From Nostoc carneum NIES-2107 (GTDB lineage Bacteria; Cyanobacteriota; Cyanobacteriia; Cyanobacteriales; Nostocaceae), in assembly GCA_002368155.1 (NCBI GenBank), contig AP018180.1, positions 3,660,719 through 3,724,718 of the forward strand: DNA of 64,000 nt. The letters run 5' to 3'. Under the pieces are notes generated by a model that was not told the DNA's origin, searched no databases, and saw only the letters and a program-made list of their open reading frames with translations. Every line of letters begins with the position of its first letter. Position 1 is the stretch's first letter. The translations under genes were made by a program, and so were the position numbers. Positions 16,874-24,026 of the stretch are shown one piece after another.

Positions 16874-17953
16874 ATGGAATTTGCGAAAATGCTGGGACGT
16901 TTTAAACTTGCATCTCAATTTACGCTGCTACTCACGCTCATTTTTATTGCGGGAATTGGGCTGGGTGGATTTGCGTTATCTAAAGCACTGGAACAAAAAG
17001 CTTTAGGAGAGATGAACGCACGCGGACAGATGGCAATACAGATAGTCAACTCGGTCAGAAGTTACACCAGTAATGATATTGCGCCCCTAATTACTCAAAT
17101 TACCGATCCGCAAAATGAATTTATCCCCGAAACTGTACCCAGCATCGCCGCTAAACGAGTCTTTGATAATCTCAAAGCCGATTGGCAGTATAAGGATTTG
17201 ATTTACAAACAGGCGACGCTGAATCCTACGAATCTTAATGACCAAGCTGACCGCTTTGAGGCAAAATTAATTGAGCGGTTTGAGAGCGATCGCACTTTAA
17301 AAAGTCTCTCGGATTTACGCTCCCAATCTGGAGAACAGTTATTTTACACGGCTCAACCATTGGTGGTTAACAGTACTAGCTGTCTTAAGTGTCATGGTAG
17401 CCCAGAGCAAGCACCCAAAAGCCACATCGCACGCTACGGTACTCAAAACGGTTACGGCTGGAAGCTAAATCAAATTATTGGTACTCAGATTATTTATATT
17501 CCGGCTAGCGAAGTCTTCGGTAACGCCCGCAACGCACTTTTCCTGTTCATCAGCATATTCATTGGCATTTTTGCATTAGTTCTAGTGTCCATTAACTACT
17601 TACTTAAGTGGAGAGTAATTCAACCTTTAAAACCGATGGCTCAACTTGCCCAAACAATTAGCCGCGAAACCGTTAGCGCCACCGAAGTCCGAGATTTAGA
17701 ACGCCAAGGACTCACCCAAATTGCCCAACGTACCGACGAACTAGGGCAACTGGGAAGGGTATTTCAGAAGATGGTACGCGAAGTTTGCGATCGCGAACAA
17801 CAATTATCCGCACAGTTACAGCAATTACGTGTAGAAATCGATAATACTAAACGGATAAACGAAGTTCAGGAAATTGCTGAGAGCGATTATTTCCAAAAAT
17901 TGCAACAAACAGCAAAAGAGATTCGCAATCAATATGGAAATCCTGAAGAATAA
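16874..17953 (+). CDS. Tll0287-like heme-binding membrane sensor with HAMP domain
   Basis: This protein is anchored by a transmembrane segment at about 17-37. A periplasmic Tll0287-like (DUF3365) domain follows, with a c-type heme motif CLKCH at about 170-174. A second membrane segment covers about 220-245, then a HAMP domain (about 247-315) and a coiled tail. It looks like a redox, ligand or gas sensor that has lost, or acts without, a kinase or cyclase output domain. I start at ATG 16874, not at the TTG just before it. A ParA-like gene follows 206 bp downstream on the same strand; any link is unproven. Confidence 0.85.
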   Translation: MEFAKMLGRFKLASQFTLLLTLIFIAGIGLGGFALSKALEQKALGEMNARGQMAIQIVNSVRSYTSNDIAPLITQITDPQNEFIPETVPSIAAKRVFDNLKADWQYKDLIYKQATLNPTNLNDQADRFEAKLIERFESDRTLKSLSDLRSQSGEQLFYTAQPLVVNSTSCLKCHGSPEQAPKSHIARYGTQNGYGWKLNQIIGTQIIYIPASEVFGNARNALFLFISIFIGIFALVLVSINYLLKWRVIQPLKPMAQLAQTISRETVSATEVRDLERQGLTQIAQRTDELGQLGRVFQKMVREVCDREQQLSAQLQQLRVEIDNTKRINEVQEIAESDYFQKLQQTAKEIRNQYGNPEE

Positions 17954-17967
17954 GCCCTAACCCACAC

Positions 17968-18085
17968 CAATACTGCTCGGTTAAGGATTTTAAACTCTTA
18001 ATTTGGTTTGGGAAAAGGTTAAAGGTTAAAGGTTTTTTCTTGCCCCTTTTCCCCTTCCCCTTTTCCCCTTAACCGACAAGTATTG
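17968..18085. mobile_element. MITE family A, copy 1 (118 bp)
   Basis: The ends are imperfect inverted repeats (CAATACTGCTCGGTTAAGG against CCTTAACCGACAAGTATTG). The element is flanked by perfect 10-bp direct repeats TAACCCACAC at 17958-17967 and 18086-18095, a textbook target-site duplication. It encodes nothing. A second copy lies at 21734-22621. It must be moved by a transposase encoded elsewhere; the long duplication fits IS4-like enzymes. Confidence 0.85.
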
Positions 18086-18159
18086 TAACCCACACAGGTG
18101 AGAACTGTAATCTACAGCATCAAAGATAATTTCTATTACTAAATATCGGAGTCAAAAAA

Positions 18160-18978
18160 ATGGCAAAAATTATTTCTATTCACTCATTTCGTGGTGGTAC
18201 AGGTAAATCTAACGTAACTGCAAACCTCGCAACTGTATTGGCTCGTGGGGGTGCGCGAGTAGGAATTGTAGACACAGATATTCAATCACCTGGAATTCAC
18301 GTCCCCTTTGGTTTAGATGAAACTAAAATCAAATACACACTTAATGATTATTTATGGGGACGTTGTGCAATTGAAGCCGCCACCTATGATGTCAGTTCTG
18401 TATTTACAACACGCAAAGGTTGGTTTACCAATAATCGCGGCAAAATATATCTAATTCCATCCAGCATTAAAACTGGAGAAATATCTCGAATTCTGCGTGA
18501 AGGATATGATGCGCGTTTACTCAACGATGGATTTCGCCAACTCATGCAGCGTTTACAGTTAGATTATCTATTTATTGATACTCACCCTGGTATCAACGAA
18601 GAAACTCTACTTTCGGTGATTATTTCAGATATATTGCTGGTAATTTTACGTCCCGACAAACAAGACTATCAAGGAACAGCAGTCACAATTGATGTGGCAC
18701 GTAAATTAGAAGTTCCGAAAATGTTATTAGTAATGAATAAAGTATTGCCCAGCTTGAATACTCCATCTTTAAAACAACAAGTTCAAGATATTTATAAAGT
18801 TCCTGTTGCTGGAATTTTACCTGTTTGCGAGGAAATGTTTCATTTGGCTAGTAGCGATATTTTCTCTATGCGTTATCCAGAGCATCCTTGGACAAAAACC
18901 ATCAGTGTCATTGCTCAAAGTTTAATGGAAAATAATCAACCTGTAAATAATAATATATTCACACGAAATAGGAGATAG
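18160..18978 (+). CDS. ParA/MinD-type ATPase
   Basis: The 272-residue deviant-Walker P-loop ATPase has RGGTGKSN at residues 11-18 (signature first residue altered from K to R), switch I IVDTDIQSPG (about 34-43) and Walker B-like LDYLFIDTHPG (about 134-144). The C-terminus is amphipathic. No ParB partner or plasmid function is nearby. Cyanobacterial orphan ParA-like proteins of this sort can position proteins or act with sensor membranes. The preceding HAMP protein is a possible partner. Confidence 0.85.
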   Translation: MAKIISIHSFRGGTGKSNVTANLATVLARGGARVGIVDTDIQSPGIHVPFGLDETKIKYTLNDYLWGRCAIEAATYDVSSVFTTRKGWFTNNRGKIYLIPSSIKTGEISRILREGYDARLLNDGFRQLMQRLQLDYLFIDTHPGINEETLLSVIISDILLVILRPDKQDYQGTAVTIDVARKLEVPKMLLVMNKVLPSLNTPSLKQQVQDIYKVPVAGILPVCEEMFHLASSDIFSMRYPEHPWTKTISVIAQSLMENNQPVNNNIFTRNRR

Positions 18979-19306
18979 GTAAGGGATTAGGGATTGGGGA
19001 TTGGGGACTGGGGATAAGGGAAAAAGACAGCAGATTGAAAATTAGCAGCAAGTAATCGCACGGGTACAAAATTTTGTGCCCTTACCGTTTTTTTAAATTC
19101 AAAATTCTACCAGATTGGGATAGGTAGAGGCACGGCACCAGTAAGATAATTTGATGTACCAAAAGACTGTGGATACCGTGCCCTTACAAAGAATTTATTT
19201 GTCGCAAACATTATTTTAATTAGTATATTTTTGTTTAAAAATATGGAAATAGCATTTTGTTCAATATTTTAAATCTAAAATAGGTAGTAGGCTAATATAA
19301 CGGTAA

Positions 19307-19402
19307 TACCAATTTTAAAAAAGAATGCGACAGATTGTAGGGGCAAGGCACTGCCTTACCCTCTAGAGTATGATGTGTCGCAAACATTATTTGGTTTGGT
19401 AT
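19307..19402. mobile_element. MITE family B, copy 1 (TA-flanked)
   Basis: This 96-bp element begins TACCAATTTTAAAAAAGAAT and ends as its approximate complement ...CAAACATTATTTGGTTTGGTA. TA lies at each edge and an inner palindrome AAGGCACTGCCTT at the middle. Three relatives occur in this window. Confidence 0.8.
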
Positions 19403-19595
19403 AACCTTAATTTTAATAAAGCTCCTCAGATCAACATTGAGGAGCTTCGCCATATTAAAACAGCTAATGACTCAAAATAATATAAATCTACTAAATAATA
19501 GAGTCTTCTGTCTAAAGCAATGCAATTTTATTAAGTAAATTTGTATTATAAAATACAATAGCTTTTAACATAGTTTAAGTTGTGGCATCGCGTAT

Positions 19596-19632
19596 GATAT
19601 CAACAGATGTATTGAAACATCTGTTGATATCA
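19596..19632. terminator. Palindrome between convergent genes
   Basis: The 14-bp arms GATATCAACAGATG and CATCTGTTGATATC form a perfect stem with a 9-nt loop, 14 bp past the stop of the minus-strand stress-protein gene. It is probably a terminator. Confidence 0.6.
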
Positions 19633-19645
19633 TCAAGTTCAATTT

Positions 19646-20206
19646 CTATGCGTTTTGAGTTTGGGGAGTATGATAAATACCCCAATATTCAATACCTTGA
19701 CCGCGTAATATTGGTTCAGCGCGATTAATTTCTGCTTCTGTACCATCAAGGATGAGCAGATAATAACTCTGTTGCAGGCGATCGCTATAAACTCGCCCGC
19801 GTTCTTCTGGGATACCTAAATCACCAAGTGCTTTCACCAAATCCTGATTTGCGGCTGCACCCACAGCAACACCAGCCACACTACTAACTAATGCCACACC
19901 CACAGAACCGGCTGCTAATACGGCTCCTAAACTGGGAAGTGCGAGACTAGTTAAACCGACTAATACGCTACCCCAAGTAGTTGCTGTTAGTGTATCTGCT
20001 ACTGGTTCTGTAGCATTTACATCTTGGTCACCGATGCGATCGCTCATTTGCGCTCCGCCTACTTGTTTGCCTTTCTCTACGTCTTTCCCAATGATAGAAA
20101 CTCTCTCCATCGGAAAGTTAGCAGCTTTCAATTCATTAATTGCCTGTTCTACTTTTTGAGAATTGGCAAATACTCCTAATGCGTGTGTAGATTCTTTAGT
20201 TATCAT
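19646..20206 (-). CDS. General stress protein 17M-like (YflT-type) protein
   Basis: A 186-residue protein. The N-terminal part (HALGVFANSQKVEQAINELK then VSIIGKDVEKG, residues 8-50) matches the general stress 17M/heat-induced domain. A glycine/alanine-rich hydrophobic stretch (about 78-125) may dip into a membrane. The C-terminal part (YSDRLQQSYYLLILDGTEAE) is the second half of the domain. The molecular activity is unknown; the family is linked to general stress. A small zinc-ribbon gene lies 82 bp upstream on the same strand. Confidence 0.8.
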   Translation of the reverse strand: MITKESTHALGVFANSQKVEQAINELKAANFPMERVSIIGKDVEKGKQVGGAQMSDRIGDQDVNATEPVADTLTATTWGSVLVGLTSLALPSLGAVLAAGSVGVALVSSVAGVAVGAAANQDLVKALGDLGIPEERGRVYSDRLQQSYYLLILDGTEAEINRAEPILRGQGIEYWGIYHTPQTQNA

Positions 20207-20288
20207 ATTTCCCTCTTGTGAATTTGAATTTTAAATTTTGAATTACTATTACTGTTTTTTACTTCTAAAAACCGAGGTTAAAGCAGAT

Positions 20289-20474
20289 TTAATCGCGCAA
20301 GGATTGGTGAACCCAATTGCTACCCTTGGCTGTACATTGGTGACAAATATCACCATAGCCTTCGCCTTGGTCATTGCAGACAATTAATCTCGCTGCCAAA
20401 ATCTGAAAAGTTTGATGGCAAATTAAACAAACTTGGCTAGTTTTTTCTGCGTTGCATTCTATTTGAAATTGCAT
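20289..20474 (-). CDS. Small zinc-ribbon protein
   Basis: The 61-residue protein has two CxxC knuckles, Cys16-Cys19 and Cys44-Cys47, about 24 residues apart. That is enough to bind one zinc. No other domain is present and I do not recognise a named family. It is transcribed with the stress-type gene downstream. It may be a small regulator or chaperone accessory. Confidence 0.65.
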   Translation of the reverse strand: MQFQIECNAEKTSQVCLICHQTFQILAARLIVCNDQGEGYGDICHQCTAKGSNWVHQSLRD

Positions 20475-20627
20475 ATTTTTTCTCTTAATTAAAGGCAGTT
20501 AAATAAATTAATTCTTGAGCAAAGGGATAAAATAACTTGCAGAAAAATGATTAACGTTTCTGACAAACCGCGCCTACAAATAGATGCGGTTATTTATAGA
20601 AAAGCTGTTCTTTGAGCGATAGGTGCA

Positions 20628-21500
20628 TCATTTTTTGGTAAAGAAAGCTACTTTATCTTGACCTTGGGTCATATAAGCACAAGCCATGTGTGATGAGTTA
20701 TACGCCCAGCCTATCCGTCCTTGACGGTCTAAAAGGATGCATCCAGCCTCACCTTTAACTTTAGATTTCAAAGCCTCAATCGCCATCTGTGCAGCTTCAT
20801 CTGGATGTCTGTCTCCAGTTAAAAAATCGATCGCTGTTTTCGCCAAAACGACTGGGATAATCGATTCACCGTCACCTGTGGTTGAGCAAGCACCTAGTTT
20901 ATTATCAGCATACAAGCCAGAGCCAACAACCGCAGTGTCACCGACGCGACCTTGTTGCTGGTGTGTAATTCCGCCTGTTGAAGTACCAGCAGCTAAGATA
21001 CCATCAGTATCTAAAGCTACACAGCCTACGGTATTGGGGCGATCGCTTACTTTCTGATCTTCCTTCCACTGTTGCCACTGCTCTTCGGCAATTAAGTCTT
21101 CTTTTTTACACATTTCTGCTCCGCAATCTATGGCGAAGCGTTCTGCACCCCGCGCTACTAGTAGCCTGGGTTTGTCATCCATAATTTTGCGTGCTATTGA
21201 AATTGGGTGACGGACACCCTGAACTGCTGCAACTGCTCCCCAGCTTAAAGAACCTTCCATAATCGCCGCGTCTAACTCTACTTCGCCATCGCTGTTGAGA
21301 GTTGCACCCAGACTGGCGTTAAATGTCTGGTCTGCTTCTAACACGCGGATAGCTGCTTCTACGGCTTCTGCAGCACTACCACCACTAATTAGTACTGCCC
21401 AACCTGCTGCTGCTGCTGCTGTACAGCCTGCATTATTAGCAGCAACTTTGTCATCAGAAATGGTTTTTGCTCCACCATGAACGATGATCGTCGGTATCAT
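20628..21500 (-). CDS. iaaA: Isoaspartyl peptidase / L-asparaginase (Ntn hydrolase)
   Basis: This N-terminal-nucleophile hydrolase cleaves isoaspartyl dipeptides and L-asparagine. It is made as a 290-residue precursor that self-cleaves before Thr157 in NTVGCVALD. Substrate-site motifs GDTAVVGSGLYAD (about 187) and TTGDGE (about 207-212) are intact. The hydrophilic loop before the cleavage site has usual length. It may recycle isoaspartyl peptides, including those from cyanophycin breakdown, where plant-type asparaginases release Asp from Asp-Arg. An HflX-like fragment ends 9 bp upstream. Confidence 0.93.
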   Translation of the reverse strand: MIPTIIVHGGAKTISDDKVAANNAGCTAAAAAGWAVLISGGSAAEAVEAAIRVLEADQTFNASLGATLNSDGEVELDAAIMEGSLSWGAVAAVQGVRHPISIARKIMDDKPRLLVARGAERFAIDCGAEMCKKEDLIAEEQWQQWKEDQKVSDRPNTVGCVALDTDGILAAGTSTGGITHQQQGRVGDTAVVGSGLYADNKLGACSTTGDGESIIPVVLAKTAIDFLTGDRHPDEAAQMAIEALKSKVKGEAGCILLDRQGRIGWAYNSSHMACAYMTQGQDKVAFFTKK

Positions 21501-21509
21501 AGAATTTCC

Positions 21510-21668
21510 TTAAATTTGATGATGGATCTCTGTACTCAGCTGCGCTAAAAGTTGAGCAAATTCTGCCGTAATAAATCTATCTCCTGGTTCCCGTTGCTCG
21601 TAAAGCTGCTGTAATCGTTTGATTTGGCTGACTCTTATTCCCTGCGTATTGCCATAAATATTTTGCAT
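21510..21668 (-). pseudogene. HflX N-terminal fragment (52 codons)
   Basis: An ATG at 21668 opens a 52-codon frame (MQNIYGNTQGIRVSQIKRLQ, then QLYEQREPGDRFITAEFAQL). It matches the start of cyanobacterial HflX GTPases, which normally begin with ETIYGNLQGLKSSQLKQLQ-like sequence and continue for more than 400 further residues. Here a stop follows near the STEIHHQI position, and the isoaspartyl peptidase starts 9 bp later. It is most likely a broken remnant. A retained stand-alone small protein translated with iaaA is the alternative. The match is from memory of the family. Confidence 0.6.
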
Positions 21669-21771
21669 ACTGTTAACAGTTGAAAAACTTATTTAAATTT
21701 GGTGTTTTTAAATCAAAAATGAAGGGTAAGTTCCAATACTGCTCGGTTAAGGATTTTCAAATCGGAATTTG

Positions 21772-22526
21772 GGCGTTGCATAATAGAGGGATGAATTTAG
21801 GTGCGCTACTGTGAATTGTCCATACTGCGGCTCTACTGAGATTAGGAAAAATGGCTGGCGACGAGGTAAACAGAATCACATCTGTACTAATTGCGATCGC
21901 CAATTCATTGATATCTACAGCCCACCAAAAGGATACTCAGATGAGAAGAAAGTAGAATGCTTAAAAGCATACGTTAATGGTGCAGGCTTTAGAGCAATTG
22001 AACGTCAAACAGGGATTCATCACACGACGATAATTAACTGGGTAAAACAAATCGGCGAAAAGTTGCCGGAGGCACCGCCAACAGATAAAATACCATCCGT
22101 TGGGGAATTAGATGAACTAGAAACTTTTGTGCGGTCAAAAAAAACAAAATTTGGATATGGACGGCGTTAGACCACTTTAATAGGGGAATTTTGGCTTGGG
22201 TTGTAGGAGACCATAGTGCAGAAACCTTTAAACCTTTATGGAATATTGTTAGCCTCTGGGGATGCTATTTTTACGTCACAGATGGATGGCCTGTTTACGC
22301 TAGTTTCATTAACCCAGGAGACCATATTATTAGCAAAACATATATGACACGAGTAGAAGGAGAAAATACACGTTTACGCCATTATCTGGCACGTCTACAT
22401 CGCAAAACATTATGTTACTCCAAATCTGTAGATATGCTTAAGCTATCAATTAAATTGTTACTACATTACCTGAAGTATGGAGAAATACCCGTATTTAGCT
22501 AATTCATCCCGCATTTATGCAACGCC
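21772..22526 (+). mobile_element. IS1-family insertion sequence (755 bp)
   Basis: The terminal inverted repeats begin GGCGTTGCATAA at both ends (21772 and, complementary, to 22526) and extend with mismatches about 27 bp. A perfect 8-bp direct repeat GGAATTTG flanks the element (21764-21771 and 22527-22534). The element sits inside a MITE copy. Confidence 0.93.
21811..22502 (+). CDS. IS1 transposase InsA-InsB with -1 frameshift
   Basis: Frame A (GTG start 21811, ends 22170) has a zinc finger (CPYCGS...CTNCDRQF) and helix-turn-helix. Frame B ends at 22502 and contains WVVGDHSAETFKPLW, YVTDGWPVY and VEGENTRLRHYLARLHRKT of the DDE domain. Continuity needs a -1 slip on A8 at 22137-22144, giving KKNKIWIWTALDH. 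This is the classic IS1 arrangement, so the split is probably programmed and not a mutation. Confidence 0.9.
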
Positions 22527-22706
22527 GGAATTTGGTTTGGGGAAAAGGTTAAAGGGTAAGGGTTAAAGGGTCAAGAAAAAACCTTTAACCCTTCGCCTTT
22601 TGCCCTTAAACGATAAGATTGGGGTAAGTTCTGTTCAAAGAAAGGTTATATTATGCCTACTTAATTTATAAATATCTCTCTTAAACCTTAGTTGAATCTA
22701 TCAATC

Positions 22707-22726
22707 GGCATAAGATTGATTATGCC
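22707..22726 (-). terminator. Hairpin downstream of crtW
   Basis: GGCATAA / TTATGCC arms with a 6-nt loop lie 44 bp past the crtW stop on the minus strand. The stem is small, so confidence is modest. Confidence 0.4.
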
Positions 22727-22769
22727 TCTACAACTTGATAGCTTTGGAATTAAGTAACTGCTCAATCAT

Positions 22770-23543
22770 TTAATTCCTGAATATTCTCTGCCTATATACA
22801 GATGGCAGTTGCCACCAAGATACATGGGGATACTCATGATGTTCTTCATGGTAACCAAAGTGATAGCAAGCGATGAATGACCAAAAAGCTGGCAAGGCAA
22901 TTGTTTGGCTGCAATAGGGATGAATATATCCTGTTTCTGGTTCTCGATGAGGTAAATATGTGCCGAAATAAAACAGTTGAATTGAACTTAAAATTGGCGG
23001 AATGCTCCAAAATAATACGAGATTTATTTCAGAGATATGCAAAACATATTTAGCTAAATTAAATACGATACTTAGCAATATTAATTGTTGCCAACTAGAG
23101 TATTCTAACATGAAGCGAAAATACCATAATATAGGATTTTTTTGCTGGCTATCATGAAAATCAGGGTCAAGTTTGCTAGCAGGATGACGATGATGTAACC
23201 AATGCTTTTTTAACATCTTTTGATACGGGAAGAAAGCGTAAAGTGCTACAGCTAGCGACCCAATAAAATTATTAATTTTCGGATTTTTGCGAAAAACCGA
23301 CCCATGCATAGCATCATGTGCAGTAATAAATAGCCCTGTATACAGGAACATTTGCCAAACTATCGCTATGGGTATCAACCAAATTGGGAAATTGACATAG
23401 TTAATGCTAAGTAACAAAGCTAAACTACCTGCCCAAAGGCTAATAATTAGGATAGCAATTGCTAACCCATAAATACTATCTTGCTGAGTGGTAAATTCTT
23501 CAACTTCCACATAATAGCTAAGTGGTTTTTCACAAATATTCAA
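22770..23543 (-). CDS. crtW: Beta-carotene ketolase CrtW
   Basis: This di-iron membrane oxygenase adds 4-keto groups to beta-ionone rings, leading to echinenone, canthaxanthin or ketomyxol. All three histidine boxes are present: HDAMH (76-80), HWLHHRH (114-120) and HEEHH (232-236). The family sequences YFGTYLPHREPETGYIHPY (about 192-210) and YHFGYHEEHHEYPHVSWWQL are typical. There are four or so membrane segments. Length (257) is normal for cyanobacterial CrtW. It appears to be monocistronic. Confidence 0.93.
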   Translation of the reverse strand: MNICEKPLSYYVEVEEFTTQQDSIYGLAIAILIISLWAGSLALLLSINYVNFPIWLIPIAIVWQMFLYTGLFITAHDAMHGSVFRKNPKINNFIGSLAVALYAFFPYQKMLKKHWLHHRHPASKLDPDFHDSQQKNPILWYFRFMLEYSSWQQLILLSIVFNLAKYVLHISEINLVLFWSIPPILSSIQLFYFGTYLPHREPETGYIHPYCSQTIALPAFWSFIACYHFGYHEEHHEYPHVSWWQLPSVYRQRIFRN

Positions 23544-24026
23544 GCCTATACCCCTTTTAGTTCACAAGTAAAATTATAAAATTAATTGTAGTTATTCGGA
23601 TTTTTTCAAAAAAATTAAAGTCTTATAGCAAAACTACTTAAATTAATATCTAATTTAATGTTCTTATTTTATCGATGATAGTATAGTCTAGGTTCTATCT
23701 TTAGGTGCAAAAGTAACATCATCTCCGTCTAACCTAAAGATAAATACATCGATATAAGAAGCATAATCATCTAATAATTTGTATCGGATAATTCTAAATT
23801 ATGGATGTATATATAAAAAATTTATATCTCCTTCATCAAAACTACAGTGAAGTTGGTAATTGGTAATTGCTAATTGCTAATAGTGATTGGCAATGTGGAA
23901 TTTTATTTCAATCTCATACCAATTTGAAAAAGGAATGCGGCAGTAGGGGCACTGCAATGCAGTGCCCTCTAGAATATATTGATGTGTCGCCAACATTATT
24001 TGAATTGATATAAAATCCAAAATCTT
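23544..24026. other. Intergenic region upstream of crtW
   Basis: This 483-bp gap contains a perfect 11-bp inverted repeat at 23696-23742 (TATCTTTAGGT / ACCTAAAGATA), itself flanked by outer ATCGATG / CATCGAT arms. It also holds a 7-bp repeat stretch near 23850-23890 and a MITE family B copy. The hairpin, about 150 bp upstream of crtW, could be a terminator or a leader structure. Confidence 0.55.
23917..24010. mobile_element. MITE family B, copy 2 (94 bp)
   Basis: It begins TACCAATTTGAAAAAGGAAT and ends ...CAACATTATTTGAATTGATA, with TA at each edge and an inner palindrome GGGCACTGCAATGCAGTGCCC. It lies just past the 3' end of the GH1-RmlD gene. Confidence 0.8.

Larger units (their letters stand above)
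18979..19645. other. Repeat-rich intergenic region
   Basis: This 667-bp gap lies between convergent genes. It contains a 7-bp repeat array (18980-19018), a MITE family B copy (19307-19402), and near 19596-19632 a palindrome with arms GATATCAACAGATG / CATCTGTTGATATC. That palindrome may be a bidirectional terminator. No gene is seen. Confidence 0.6.
21734..22621. mobile_element. MITE family A, copy 2, interrupted by IS1
   Basis: The outer ends are CAATACTGCTCGGTTAAGG and ...CCCTTAAACGATAAGATTG. Perfect 10-bp direct repeats GGGTAAGTTC flank it at 21724-21733 and 22622-22631. Removing the IS1 element and its 8-bp duplication leaves about 125 bp, close to the 118-bp copy 1. Confidence 0.85.

Noticed and set aside
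23696-23742. Hairpin upstream of crtW as a riboswitch
   Set aside because: Only a simple inverted repeat with no recognised aptamer core; listed just as structure in the spacer.
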